Below are positions 25,711-34,799 of a stretch of DNA of 64,000 bases, piece by piece. Position numbers and translations under genes: made by a program. A model generated the notes under the pieces. That model worked only from the letters and a program-made list of their open reading frames with translations. It was not told the origin of the DNA and did no database searches. Where the stretch lies: assembly GCF_001647285.1 (NCBI RefSeq), contig NZ_LRML01000004.1:310001-374000 (forward strand). The letters are read 5' to 3'. This DNA comes from Rufibacter roseus (GTDB lineage Bacteria; Bacteroidota; Bacteroidia; Cytophagales; Hymenobacteraceae). Every line of letters begins with the position of its first letter. The first letter of the stretch is position 1.

Positions 25711-26382
25711 TTACTTTTTCTTCTTTACCTTCTTTTTCGGGAGCCCTTTAAAGACTTCGGATGCCAGCAAGACAACTCCTTCTTCATTAGGGTGAATTTG
25801 ATCGTAGGTCAGGTTGGCTTTCCCTAGAAAGGGAGTGTACAGATCTATGGTCTTCGCTTTGGTTTGTTTGGCCACTTCCTTTACCGCCGGAATCACTTCG
25901 TTTTTGACGATGTCCCCGTTGATGCCCCACTTTATTTCAAACGCTGGCATGGGCAAAGCTAAAAACACCTTTGGCTCAGATGGCAGTGCTTTAAAGGAAT
26001 TCACGAAGGCCACGTAATTCGGGACGAACTCATCTTTGAACTTCCAGTTCTGCGGCTTGGTGTCGTTGGTGCCCAGTTTAATGATGACAATATCCGGCTG
26101 CCATGCCAGCACTTCCTTGTATTTGTCTTCGTTCCAATAAGGGTGGTCTCCCTGCTTGAGGAGGGTGCGTCCGCCTAACCCAAAGTTGCGGACCTCATAA
26201 GCATCACCCAACATCTGTTGCAGGGCCTGCGGGTACGTTACTTTGAGACCATACCCTTCGGTAATGCTGTTGCCTACGCAAGCTATTTTTATCCTATCCT
26301 GCGCCTGCGTCTGTAAGCCCACCAACAGCAGAATCAACAGAGCAAAGTAAGAGTGTAATCTGGCTTTAAAAGGATGTTTCAT
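25711..26382 (-). CDS. SGNH/GDSL hydrolase (probable carbohydrate acetylesterase)
   Basis: 223 residues, signal peptide to LQTQAQD. Conserved blocks: I, VGNSITEGYG with the nucleophile Ser; II, Gly in NFGLGGRT; III, KLGTNDTKP with the oxyanion Asn; V, YDQIHPNEEG with the catalytic Asp and His. The C-terminus is a lysine run (KKKVKKKK). Predicted to remove O-acetyl groups from plant polysaccharide; in xyloglucan these sit on the side-chain galactose, consistent with the flanking GH95 and GH2 genes. That substrate is inference. Confidence 0.87.
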   Translation of the reverse strand: MKHPFKARLHSYFALLILLLVGLQTQAQDRIKIACVGNSITEGYGLKVTYPQALQQMLGDAYEVRNFGLGGRTLLKQGDHPYWNEDKYKEVLAWQPDIVIIKLGTNDTKPQNWKFKDEFVPNYVAFVNSFKALPSEPKVFLALPMPAFEIKWGINGDIVKNEVIPAVKEVAKQTKAKTIDLYTPFLGKANLTYDQIHPNEEGVVLLASEVFKGLPKKKVKKKK

Positions 26383-26398
26383 GATTAAGTTAAGTTTC

Positions 26399-26436
26399 TG
26401 TTTTGGGCCTAATTTCTAAAAAACAAGCCTAAAACA
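26399..26436. repeat. PIR-A palindrome, copy 12
   Basis: TGTTTTGGGCCTA, centre ATTTCTAAAAAA, right arm CAAGCCTAAAACA. It is 37 bp after the GH2 stop and 17 bp upstream of the SGNH start. Confidence 0.85.
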
Positions 26437-26472
26437 ATGGTATTAGTAAAAATTCACCCTCCAAACAGACCA

Positions 26473-28899
26473 CTATTCCTTCACCTGAATAACTACCGTA
26501 GCAGGTTCCAGGCCTTCTGAAGTAGCGGTTAATTTCACGGTGTCAGCTTCTTCCGTAGCTTGAATGATGGCCAAAGCCAAGCCGTTGAAAGTGCTGCGGT
26601 AGTTGGCTTTAAAGGGTTCCATACTGGTTTGAAGGCCATTGTCTACGCCGGCAATGGTGGCTTTGCCGTTTAGCTTGAAGTTTACAAGATTATCTGCCCT
26701 CGGCACCAGGTTGCCGTCTTTGTCCACTATTCTCACGGTCACGAACGAAAGGTCTTTGCCGTCTGCTTTTAGTTGGCTGCGGTCGGCTTCCAGAATGATC
26801 TTGGCGGGGGCGCCAGCGGTTTTGATTTCTTTGGTAAGAACTTCTTGGCCGTTGCGTCTGGAAACTGCCCGTAAGGTGCCCGGCTGGAAAGGCAGGCGCC
26901 ACATCACGTGCAGGTCATCGCCCTGCTTCTTTTTTGTGCCTAAAGACTTACCGTTCAGGAAGAGTTCTACCTCCTCAGCGTTATTATAATAAGCCCATAC
27001 GTCCACGATTTTGCCGGGCTCCCAGTTCCAGTGCGGGAAAATGTGCAGCACGGGTTTATCTGTCCACTCGCTTTGGTACATGTAGTAAGTGTCTTTGGGG
27101 ATGCCGGCTAAATCAACCACGCCAAAGTAGGAACTTCGGGCGGGGAAGGTGTACGGCGTTGGCTCGCCCAAATAATCGAAACCGGTCCAGATAAACATAC
27201 CCGAGAGGAACGGGTGCTTCTTCATGATTTTCCAGGTTTCTTCGTGGGTAGAGCCCCATGGCGTACTCACATTGTCATACGCCGACACAGTGAGGTCTTT
27301 GTTTCCGTCCACAAATTTCTCATCCCACTTGTAGGGCCAGCGGCGGATGCTGTCTGAAGGCATATCGTAGTGCCCGCGGGTGGCCAAGGCCGAGGTGGTT
27401 TCGGTGGCAATGAATTTCTGGCCCGGGAACGTCTGCGGGAACTTCTCGAAATCCTGGTGGTGGTAGTTGAAACCCACCAAATCCAACACACCGGCTTTAA
27501 AAATGCTGTTGTGCGGGTAAGGTTCATTTAAACCAGCGGTGATGGGTCTGGTAGGGTCTAAGCTTTTTACAATGGCGGCCAGTTCCTTGGCAATAGGCGT
27601 ACCCTCCGGCCCCCACTGCTCTGGTATCTCGTTGCCTATGCTCCAAATGAAAACGCTTGGGTGGTTGCGATCGCGTTTGATGAAATCGGCTAAATCCTGC
27701 TGGTGCCACTCGTCCCACACCTGACTGTAGTCAAACTTGGTTTTGCTTTTCTTCCACATGTCAAAGACCTCATCCATGACAATGAAGCCCATGCGGTCGC
27801 ACAAGTCCAGCAGTTCCGGGGCAGGCGGATTGTGAGAGGTTCTGATAGCATTTACCCCCATGCCGCGCATTATTTCCAGCTGACGCTCCAGCGCCCGTAC
27901 GTTAATGGCCGCGCCCAGAGCCCCTAGGTCGTGGTGGTTGCAGACGCCCAGAATCTTCATGGGCTTTCCGTTCAGGAAGAATCCCTCTTTCGCATCAAAC
28001 CGGAATTCTCGAATACCCAGCGGCGTCTCGTAATTGTCGATGGTGTTGCCATCTTTTTGCACCAGCGTGACTACTCTATATAAATAAGGCTGCTCCGGAG
28101 ACCACAACTTAGGATTAGTAACGGTCAACTCCTGCTTTACCTCGGTGGCGGGGTTGGTCAGCGAAATTTTTTCAGCATCGGTTTTGGCTACTGTGTTTCC
28201 CTCGGCATCTAGCACCAGCGTCTGTAAAGAAAATTTACCTGCTTGCTGCCTAGGGTTGTTGATGCTGGTACTCACCGCCACTTTAGCCGATTGTTCCGAC
28301 ACCTCTGGGGTAGTCACAAAGGTGCCATACTGCGCCACGTGCACCGGATTGGTCTTCACCAACCACACGTTCCGGTAAATGCCGGAGCCGGAGTACCAGC
28401 GGGAGTTGGGCTGCTGTGAGTTATCCACTTTTACCGCCACTACATTCTCCTGCCCAAACTTTAGATGTGGCGTGAGGTCATACCTAAAGGAGATGTAGCC
28501 ATTCGGCCGCTTGCCCAGATAATGCCCGTTCACCCAAACTTCAGAGTTGTGGTACACCCCATCAAAGTAAATGAAGAACAGCTTGTCTTTGTCCGCCTCA
28601 GAGACGGTAAAGGTTTTGCGGTACCAACCTATGCCGCCAGGCAAAGCACCGCCGTTGTAGCTGGCTGGGTGTTTCTCACTGAACTGGCCCTCAATGCTCC
28701 AGTCGTGCGGCAAGTTGAGTTTCCGCCATTGATTGTCATTGAAGTTGGTTTCTTTGGCCTGTGGATTTTCGCCCAGACTGAAGGCCCAATTTTTGGTGAA
28801 CTCCTGCCGCTCCCGCACGCTGGTTTGCATGGTAGAGCAACTGGCTAAAAGCCCAAGTGCCAAGAAAAGAAGTAAGTGGGAGTGCAGTTTTTGCCGCAT
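26473..28899 (-). CDS. GH2 family beta-galactosidase-like lipoprotein
   Basis: 809 residues from the ATG at 28899 (MRQKLHSHLLLFLALGLLASC, lipobox Cys). A longer frame runs into a PIR-A repeat and is rejected. Domains in order: GH2 sugar-binding (KNWAFSLGE... NLPHDWSIEGQF), immunoglobulin-like, TIM barrel with acid/base E424 in WSIGNEIPEQWG and nucleophile E500 in IATETTSAL, then DUF4982 (EEVELFLNGKSLG) and a C-terminal Ig-like domain (LSFVTVRIVDKDGNLVPRADN). Predicted outer-surface or periplasmic exo-enzyme; beta-galactosidase fits the neighbourhood, but beta-glucuronidase cannot be excluded. Confidence 0.9.
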   Translation of the reverse strand: MRQKLHSHLLLFLALGLLASCSTMQTSVRERQEFTKNWAFSLGENPQAKETNFNDNQWRKLNLPHDWSIEGQFSEKHPASYNGGALPGGIGWYRKTFTVSEADKDKLFFIYFDGVYHNSEVWVNGHYLGKRPNGYISFRYDLTPHLKFGQENVVAVKVDNSQQPNSRWYSGSGIYRNVWLVKTNPVHVAQYGTFVTTPEVSEQSAKVAVSTSINNPRQQAGKFSLQTLVLDAEGNTVAKTDAEKISLTNPATEVKQELTVTNPKLWSPEQPYLYRVVTLVQKDGNTIDNYETPLGIREFRFDAKEGFFLNGKPMKILGVCNHHDLGALGAAINVRALERQLEIMRGMGVNAIRTSHNPPAPELLDLCDRMGFIVMDEVFDMWKKSKTKFDYSQVWDEWHQQDLADFIKRDRNHPSVFIWSIGNEIPEQWGPEGTPIAKELAAIVKSLDPTRPITAGLNEPYPHNSIFKAGVLDLVGFNYHHQDFEKFPQTFPGQKFIATETTSALATRGHYDMPSDSIRRWPYKWDEKFVDGNKDLTVSAYDNVSTPWGSTHEETWKIMKKHPFLSGMFIWTGFDYLGEPTPYTFPARSSYFGVVDLAGIPKDTYYMYQSEWTDKPVLHIFPHWNWEPGKIVDVWAYYNNAEEVELFLNGKSLGTKKKQGDDLHVMWRLPFQPGTLRAVSRRNGQEVLTKEIKTAGAPAKIILEADRSQLKADGKDLSFVTVRIVDKDGNLVPRADNLVNFKLNGKATIAGVDNGLQTSMEPFKANYRSTFNGLALAIIQATEEADTVKLTATSEGLEPATVVIQVKE

Positions 28900-28927
28900 T
28901 ATTTTTATAGCTGTTTGATTGAGCTTC

Positions 28928-28965
28928 TGTTTTGGACCTGTTTTCTCCAAAACAAGCCCAGAACA
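28928..28965. repeat. PIR-A palindrome, copy 13
   Basis: TGTTTTGGACCTG, centre TTTTCTCCAAAA, right arm CAAGCCCAGAACA. It lies 29 bp upstream of the GH2 start and shows that the longer GH2 frame is not coding. Confidence 0.82.
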
Positions 28966-28987
28966 TGTTTATTTGAATGTCAATTTA

Positions 28988-29060
28988 ATGGCGCAAGCGT
29001 CCGCTTGTGCCGACTTTGCAGTGTTACAATGCGTGCGGACACAAGCGGACGCTTGCGCCA
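28988..29060. repeat. Double-hairpin repeat (GGCGCAAGCG family), copy 2
   Basis: Outer arms TGGCGCAAGCGTCCGCTTGT and the complement are intact (20 bp), but the inner hairpin is decayed on its left side (GCCGACTTTGCA against AATGCGTGCGGA). It lies 50 bp after the GH31 stop, 23 bp from a PIR-A copy. Confidence 0.87.
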
Positions 29061-29110
29061 GAATCTGCTTACATGCATTTTGGAACTGGGACATCTCTTT
29101 GTAGTTGAAC

Positions 29111-31984
29111 TTATTTCAATTTCACCGATTTCGCCTCACCATTATAGACAATGGTGGCATCTGGCTTGGCGTCAAAATCCATGGCTTTTGATTTGCCAGG
29201 CTGCACGAACACTACATGAAAAGTGCGGTTCTTTAACATTCCGTTGAACTCGCCCTGGCGCTTGCCAACCGTTAAGGTCTTAGTGGCTTCGTTGTAGGTG
29301 ATCGGAATGGTGGAGAACTTTCCTTGCTCGTAGTTGTAGTTCGTGTTTTCATCTTCGTACAGCTCAAATTGGGCATCTTTGCCACCGTACACATAGAGCA
29401 TAATGGTCTCTGCCGGTTTTTCTGTGGTGTACTGAATTTCCGGCCCGAACGGCAGAATGGAGCCCTCTTTCACGAAGAGCGGCATGCGCTCGTAAGGCGC
29501 ATCGGCAGAAATCTGGCGACCGCCTTGCTGATAGGTTCCGTCATAAAGGTTGTACCAGCCGGTGTTAGCGGGTAGATACAAGTTGCGTTTGGTGGCCCCT
29601 TTTTCGTACACTGGATTCACCAGCAGGCTCGGCCCGAATAGGAACTGGTCGCCAATGTTCTGCACATTTTTATCTGCACTAAAATCCATCACCAACGGTC
29701 GCATGATAGTTCCGTTCTCATGGTACACTTTGCCGGTGAGCGAGTAGATGTACGGCATCAGACGGTACCGCAATTTATTGTAGTACACAATAGACTGGTA
29801 GGCCTTGTGGTCTTCAGGGGCAATGTTGAATACCTCGCGGAACGGGAACTGCCCGTGCGAGCGGTACAGCGGCGTGAACGTGCCGTACTGGTACCAGCGG
29901 GTATTGAGCTCGCGCCATTCTTCCTGCGCGGCTGGGGTCATGGGTCCTCGGTCGTACTTATTTTCCACAAAGAAGCCGCCAATATCAGTCGTCCAATACG
30001 GCAAGCCCGACAAGGAGAAGTTGAGGCCAGCAGGAATCTGACGACCCATTTCCTCAAAGGTGGCGGCAATGTCACCGCTCCAAGTGGCGGCCCCGTACCT
30101 TTGCAATCCTCCGAAAGCCGAGCGGGTCAAAATGAACACACGGTCTTTGGGGTTACTGCTGCGCTGGCCTTCGTAGATACCCTTGTTATGCTGCAGCACA
30201 TACGCGTTGAAGTATTTGGTAGCAGGGCCGAGATACGTCGGGTTCATAAGTGCCTTACGGTGCGGGATAGATGCGTTGGAAAGAATATCTGGCTCCGAGG
30301 CGTCTTGCCACCAAGCGTCAATATCCAGGTGGTAGAGTTTTTCGTCAAGTAGTTTCCAGAACAACTTGCGCCCCTCTGGGTTAAAGGCATCATAAAACGT
30401 AGACACATAGCCTTGGCCAATCCAGTCCCTGATTTGCTCTTTGATGCTGGTTTTGTAAAGCAGGCCTTTTTCATCGAAGGCTTTGTATGCCTCAATTCCT
30501 TCATAAAACTTGGGCCAGGTGGAGATCATGAAGTGGGCATTTTGGTCGTGCACCTCTTTAATCATTCCTTTAGGGTCTGGAAAACGGGTTTCATCGAACT
30601 CTTGGCTCCCCCATTGGTCTTCTTTCCAGTAAGACCAATCCTGCACAATATTGTCTAGCCCAATCTTCCGTTTACGGAACTCTTTCACCACGTCCAGCAG
30701 CTCCTGCTGGGTTTTGTAGCGCTCGCGGCTTTGCCAGAAGCCCATGGCCCACTTAGGCATTACCTGCGCCTTGCCTGTCAACTGCCGGTAGCCGGAAATA
30801 ACTTCGTCCATATTCTGACCGTGCACAAAATAGTAGTTCAGGATATCACCGGCCTCAGAAGAGAAGGCAATTTTGTTCAGGTCAGCGGCCGGAATGGGTG
30901 GCAAATACCGAAGCGCCAGATAAGACACGTTGCCGTCTGGGTTCCACTCAAGCTTGAAAGCATGCTTCTGTCCTTTCTTCAGCTCATGCTTAAACACTGA
31001 CAGCCCCGGATTCCATGCTTCGCGCCAGCGGTCCAGCAGCAGTTTGCCGTCTATCCATACTTTCACGTAGCCGCTGGATGGCATCTCGAAACGGTGCACA
31101 CCAGAAGCATCACTTTCCAGAAAGCCCTCCCAGGTCATGAGACCACCTTCCAACTTATATCCTGCGGGGTACTCTGTCTGATCTTCTAAGAACTCATAGC
31201 TGATTTCCTGCTCCTGCCGCACAATGGGCGCCTTGCCCGTATTAAGGTCAAAAGCATAGGTAGCCGTGAGGCCACTTGGCTGCTGATCTTTGCCATAGAG
31301 TTTCAGCGCTGACAATTGCCGGTACGGGCGCACATCGCCAAACTTAGTGATGGAATAGTTGTCCCAGAGAATGCCATAGTTTTTGCTGGACACCAGAAAT
31401 GGCACCACCGCCACTGAATTGTACTGCGTTAAATCCACCTGCCAGTCGCGGTAGTTCATGAGCCCCGCCTGGTGTTGGCCCAATCCGTAGAAAGCTTCGT
31501 CTGCCGCCACATTGAACCCTTGGTGCAATTGGTAGCTTTGCGAATTGTCCAGCTTTACGGGCACAAAAACCTTTTGTCCCTGGTTATTCTCCTGCAGTAG
31601 CTTCTTGCCGTTTTTGTCATAGAACGTTACCGCCCCAGTCTCAGCAGATACCTCTGCCCGAAGTTTATTAGTGGAAAGCACTAGCGTCTTTCCTTTCTCC
31701 TGCAGCTGCCATTTTGGTGCAGCACCTTTGTTTTCCAGTACCATCAGGCTGGGCTCTTGGTCAAAGTTCTCTTCCGGCGTAGCCGATACGTGAATAATGT
31801 TATCTGCGACAACGCGCACTTTAACAGCCCGAGGCGCTCCGGCGGATTTCGTACTCAGATTCACCAACACACCATCTTTTAACTTCTCATAGTTTTTGCC
31901 GGTTGGTTTTTGGAAAGAGAACAGCCCAATGAGCAACGTAAAGCAAATGATGTTTTTGAACTTCAGTAGCATAAATTTATTCAT
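29111..31984 (-). CDS. GH31 family alpha-xylosidase/alpha-glucosidase with PA14 insert
   Basis: 957 residues, N-terminal hydrophobic leader (LKFKNIICFTLLIGLFSF). A beta-sandwich and galactose-mutarotase-like domain precede a PA14 insert near 245-370 (GLMTWEGFLESDASGVHRFEM, VKVWIDGKLLLDRWREAWNPG), then the barrel with PKWAMGFWQSRERYKTQQEL and the nucleophile D561 in WWQDASEPD. PA14-carrying GH31 enzymes characterised in Cellvibrio are xyloglucan-specific alpha-xylosidases. First gene of the minus-strand group, so it probably opens the operon. Confidence 0.92.
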   Translation of the reverse strand: MNKFMLLKFKNIICFTLLIGLFSFQKPTGKNYEKLKDGVLVNLSTKSAGAPRAVKVRVVADNIIHVSATPEENFDQEPSLMVLENKGAAPKWQLQEKGKTLVLSTNKLRAEVSAETGAVTFYDKNGKKLLQENNQGQKVFVPVKLDNSQSYQLHQGFNVAADEAFYGLGQHQAGLMNYRDWQVDLTQYNSVAVVPFLVSSKNYGILWDNYSITKFGDVRPYRQLSALKLYGKDQQPSGLTATYAFDLNTGKAPIVRQEQEISYEFLEDQTEYPAGYKLEGGLMTWEGFLESDASGVHRFEMPSSGYVKVWIDGKLLLDRWREAWNPGLSVFKHELKKGQKHAFKLEWNPDGNVSYLALRYLPPIPAADLNKIAFSSEAGDILNYYFVHGQNMDEVISGYRQLTGKAQVMPKWAMGFWQSRERYKTQQELLDVVKEFRKRKIGLDNIVQDWSYWKEDQWGSQEFDETRFPDPKGMIKEVHDQNAHFMISTWPKFYEGIEAYKAFDEKGLLYKTSIKEQIRDWIGQGYVSTFYDAFNPEGRKLFWKLLDEKLYHLDIDAWWQDASEPDILSNASIPHRKALMNPTYLGPATKYFNAYVLQHNKGIYEGQRSSNPKDRVFILTRSAFGGLQRYGAATWSGDIAATFEEMGRQIPAGLNFSLSGLPYWTTDIGGFFVENKYDRGPMTPAAQEEWRELNTRWYQYGTFTPLYRSHGQFPFREVFNIAPEDHKAYQSIVYYNKLRYRLMPYIYSLTGKVYHENGTIMRPLVMDFSADKNVQNIGDQFLFGPSLLVNPVYEKGATKRNLYLPANTGWYNLYDGTYQQGGRQISADAPYERMPLFVKEGSILPFGPEIQYTTEKPAETIMLYVYGGKDAQFELYEDENTNYNYEQGKFSTIPITYNEATKTLTVGKRQGEFNGMLKNRTFHVVFVQPGKSKAMDFDAKPDATIVYNGEAKSVKLK

Positions 31985-32197
31985 GGAATGGCTAATCTTT
32001 TGGCAGAAACAGTTATTTCTTGCAGCTCTGCAAAAACAGATAATTTAATGAGCCTAAAGATAAGTAGGATAGAAAAAGCAGGCAGGCACCAAATGTTTCC
32101 TATGGGGGCTGAATTGGTTAACAGCTACAAAGGAGATTCGCACCTTTGGGATTACAGGTTAACTCCTCCCTCACTTACGGCACAATTGGTATGGCTC

Positions 32198-32235
32198 TGT
32201 TTTGGGCCTGTAATTCAGAAAGCAAGCCAAAAGCA
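32198..32235. repeat. PIR-A palindrome, copy 14 (imperfect)
   Basis: TGTTTTGGGCCTG, centre TAATTCAGAAA, right arm GCAAGCCAAAAGCA. It is between two divergent starts, not after a stop. Confidence 0.7.
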
Positions 32236-32338
32236 AGTAGGCATAGCACCTGTCATCTCTCCTATATCGCGCTACCCACTCCGGCAGACTCTTTGCGCTT
32301 TGGGCATTGTGGGGTGGGCACCATATCATTTGTTTCTG

Positions 32339-32346
32339 TAACTTTG
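32339..32346 (+). promoter_or_regulatory. -7 box (TAACTTTG) directly before lpxD
   Basis: Ends only 4 bp before the lpxD ATG, so transcription from it should start close to or at the ATG. Confidence 0.55.
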
Positions 32347-32350
32347 CCCC

Positions 32351-33373
32351 ATGGAATTTACGGTACAACAAATTGCTGATTTACTCCAGGGCCAGGTACA
32401 AGGAGACGGGAACGCCAAAGTAAACAGACTCGCCAAGATAGAGGAAGGTGCCCCGGGCGCTCTTTCTTTTCTTTCAAACGCCAAATACGAGCACTTTCTC
32501 TACACTACCGGTGCCACGGCCGTGATTGTGTCAAAGAATCTGGAGCTCAAGCAGGCTGTAAATACCAATCTTATTCAGGTAGAAGACCCTTACACGGCCT
32601 TCTCTGCTTTGCTAGAGGTGTACCAGAATGCACTTGCCGCCATGCGCGAGGGTGTGGAGGAACCTTGCTTCATAGGCGATAATTCCACCATCGGGGAAAA
32701 ACATTACCGCGGCGCCTTCTCTTATATAGGTAAAAACTGTAAAATTGGTAGCGGCGTGCATATTTACCCGCATGTGTACATTGGTGACAACGTGACCATT
32801 GGCAATAACACAGTGCTTTACGCTGGTGTGAAAGTGTATCCTGATTCGGTTATTGGGAGCTACTGCACGCTACATGCCGGGGCGGTGATTGGCTCTGACG
32901 GCTTCGGGTTTGCGCCTCAGAAAGACGGCAGTTACAAAGCCATTCCACAGATCGGCAACGTAGTACTGGAAGATAATGTACGCATTGGCGCCAACACCAC
33001 TGTTGACTGTGCCACTATGGGTTCCACCATTATAAGGGAGGGCACCAAAATCGACAACTTGGTACAGGTAGCCCATAATGTGGAAATTGGGCGCCACACC
33101 GTAGTAGCCGCCCAAACCGCTTTTGCGGGTTCATCTAAAGTAGGGAATTACTGCACCATTGCCGGACAGGTGGGCGTGGTAGGCCATATCTCTATTGCCG
33201 ACAGAACCATTGTTGGGGCAAAATCAGGCATTTCTAAGAACATAAAAGAAGAGGGAACCTTTGTGCAGGGAGCCCCTGCGTTTGATTATAAACAGAATCT
33301 CAGGGCTATGGCCGTGTTCCGGAAACTGCCTGAGTTGCAGAAACAGATAGAGGAACTCAGAGAAAAGCTTTAA
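32351..33373 (+). CDS. lpxD: UDP-3-O-(3-hydroxyacyl)glucosamine N-acyltransferase
   Basis: 340 residues. The N-terminal uridine-binding domain (FTVQQIADLLQGQVQGDG, LSFLSNAKYEHFLYTT) precedes a left-handed beta-helix of hexapeptide repeats (IGDNVTIGNNTVLYAGVKVYP, IGANTTVDCATMG) with the catalytic His in LVQVAHNVEIG, and a C-terminal helix. It adds the second acyl chain of lipid A. First gene of lpxD-lpxC/fabZ-lpxA. Confidence 0.97.
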   Translation: MEFTVQQIADLLQGQVQGDGNAKVNRLAKIEEGAPGALSFLSNAKYEHFLYTTGATAVIVSKNLELKQAVNTNLIQVEDPYTAFSALLEVYQNALAAMREGVEEPCFIGDNSTIGEKHYRGAFSYIGKNCKIGSGVHIYPHVYIGDNVTIGNNTVLYAGVKVYPDSVIGSYCTLHAGAVIGSDGFGFAPQKDGSYKAIPQIGNVVLEDNVRIGANTTVDCATMGSTIIREGTKIDNLVQVAHNVEIGRHTVVAAQTAFAGSSKVGNYCTIAGQVGVVGHISIADRTIVGAKSGISKNIKEEGTFVQGAPAFDYKQNLRAMAVFRKLPELQKQIEELREKL

Positions 33374-33404
33374 CTTTAACCCCTCTTTACCTATTACGTG
33401 CTTC

Positions 33405-34799
33405 ATGAACGATAAACAGCATACCATTAAGGCGCCGGTGACGGTATCTGGTATTGGATTGCATACCGGGGTAGTGTCTAACATGACTTTCATGCCTGCC
33501 CCCATCAACCACGGGTACAAATTCCAACGCATCGATTTGCCTGACCAGCCCATTGTAGATGCTGACGTAGATAATGTGGTAGACCTTTCCCGCGGAACCA
33601 CCATTGAGCAGAACGGAGCACGCGTAAACACGGTTGAGCACGTTTTGGCTGCCTTGGTTGGCTTGGAAATAGACAACGTGCTCATTCAAATTGACGGCCC
33701 CGAGCCCCCAATCATGGATGGTTCTTCTATTCTTTTTGTGCAGCCGCTTTTAGACGTTGGTTTGGAAGAACAGAACGCGCTTCGCAACTTCTTTGAGGTA
33801 CCCGAAGAAATCAGGTTCAAAGACGGCTCCCGCGAAACAGAAATCGCCATTCTGCCTTTAGACGATTACCGCGTAACCGTTATGGTAGACTACCATTCTC
33901 CGGTTTTGGGCAGCCAGCATGCCTCTTTAACGGACCTGAACCAGTTCAAAGATGAGATAGCCTCTTGCCGCACCTTCTGCTTTCTGCACGAGCTGGAAAT
34001 GCTTTACAAGCAAAACCTTATCAAAGGTGGCGATTTGAGCAATGCCATTGTAGTGGTAGACCGCGTGGTGGAAGAAAACGAGCTGGATTATTTATCTGAT
34101 CTGCTCAAGAAGCCTAAGGTTAGAGTAAAGAAAGAAGGCATTCTGAACAACGTGGACCTGCGTTACAAAAACGAGCCTGCCCGCCACAAACTGCTGGATC
34201 TTATTGGCGACTTAGCACTAGTTGGCCGTCCGCTGAAAGGCCAGATTTTGGCTGCCAGACCAGGGCATGCTTCTAACGTAGCTTTCGCTAAGAAGATAAA
34301 GAAGTACATAAACGAGACCATGGTGAAAAATGCGCCGATGTATGACCCAAAGCGTACCCCGGTCATGGATATCAACAAAATCATGCAGACGCTGCCGCAC
34401 CGGTACCCATTTGTATTGATTGATAAGATCATTCACCTAGATGACACCACCGTTACCGGTATCAAGAACGTCACAGTAAATGAGCCATTTTTTCAGGGCC
34501 ACTTCCCGGGTAACCCTGTTTTCCCGGGGGTTTTCCAGATAGAGGCCATGGCCCAGACTGGCGGCATTTTGGTGCTGAACACCGTGCCAGACCCAGAGAA
34601 TTACTGGACGTACTTTTTAGGAATTGACAAGTGCCGGTTCCGTCGAAAAATAATACCCGGCGATACCATCATATTCAAATGTGAACTGCTGGCTCCAATA
34701 AAGCGTGGTATCGCGAAAATGCAAGGTCAAGCTTACGTGGCTGGCCAATTAGTAATGGAAGCAGAGATGTCTGCCAGCATCGTAAGAAAAGACGCATGA
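33405..34799 (+). CDS. lpxC/fabZ: Fused LpxC deacetylase / FabZ 3-hydroxyacyl-ACP dehydratase
   Basis: 464 residues. Residues 1 to about 300 are LpxC (KAPVTVSGIGLHTG; zinc histidines in TVEHVLAAL and ARHKLLDLIGDLAL), the committed zinc deacetylase of lipid A synthesis. From about 325 it is FabZ (LPHRYPFVLIDKI, QGHFPGNPVFPGVFQIEAMAQTGG with the catalytic His and Glu), a dehydratase of fatty-acid elongation. The fusion, typical of Bacteroidota, joins two enzymes competing for 3-hydroxyacyl-ACP. Its stop overlaps lpxA by 4 bp (ATGA). Confidence 0.97.
   Translation: MNDKQHTIKAPVTVSGIGLHTGVVSNMTFMPAPINHGYKFQRIDLPDQPIVDADVDNVVDLSRGTTIEQNGARVNTVEHVLAALVGLEIDNVLIQIDGPEPPIMDGSSILFVQPLLDVGLEEQNALRNFFEVPEEIRFKDGSRETEIAILPLDDYRVTVMVDYHSPVLGSQHASLTDLNQFKDEIASCRTFCFLHELEMLYKQNLIKGGDLSNAIVVVDRVVEENELDYLSDLLKKPKVRVKKEGILNNVDLRYKNEPARHKLLDLIGDLALVGRPLKGQILAARPGHASNVAFAKKIKKYINETMVKNAPMYDPKRTPVMDINKIMQTLPHRYPFVLIDKIIHLDDTTVTGIKNVTVNEPFFQGHFPGNPVFPGVFQIEAMAQTGGILVLNTVPDPENYWTYFLGIDKCRFRRKIIPGDTIIFKCELLAPIKRGIAKMQGQAYVAGQLVMEAEMSASIVRKDA

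Larger units (their letters stand above)
31985..32350. other. Divergent gap between the GH31 group and lpxD
   Basis: Has a PIR-A copy in the middle, a possible minus-strand -7 box TATCTTTA near 32055-32062, and the lpxD -7 box at the end. The 117-codon frame here is a by-product of the repeat and is rejected. No SusR-like or other regulator gene. Confidence 0.6.

Noticed and set aside
28900-28950. Longer N-terminus of the GH2 gene
   Set aside because: Its start lies in PIR-A copy 13 and it places extra residues before a good lipoprotein signal.
31988-32341. 117-codon plus-strand frame between the GH31 gene and lpxD
   Set aside because: It crosses a PIR-A palindrome, has no domain signature, and occupies the divergent promoter gap.
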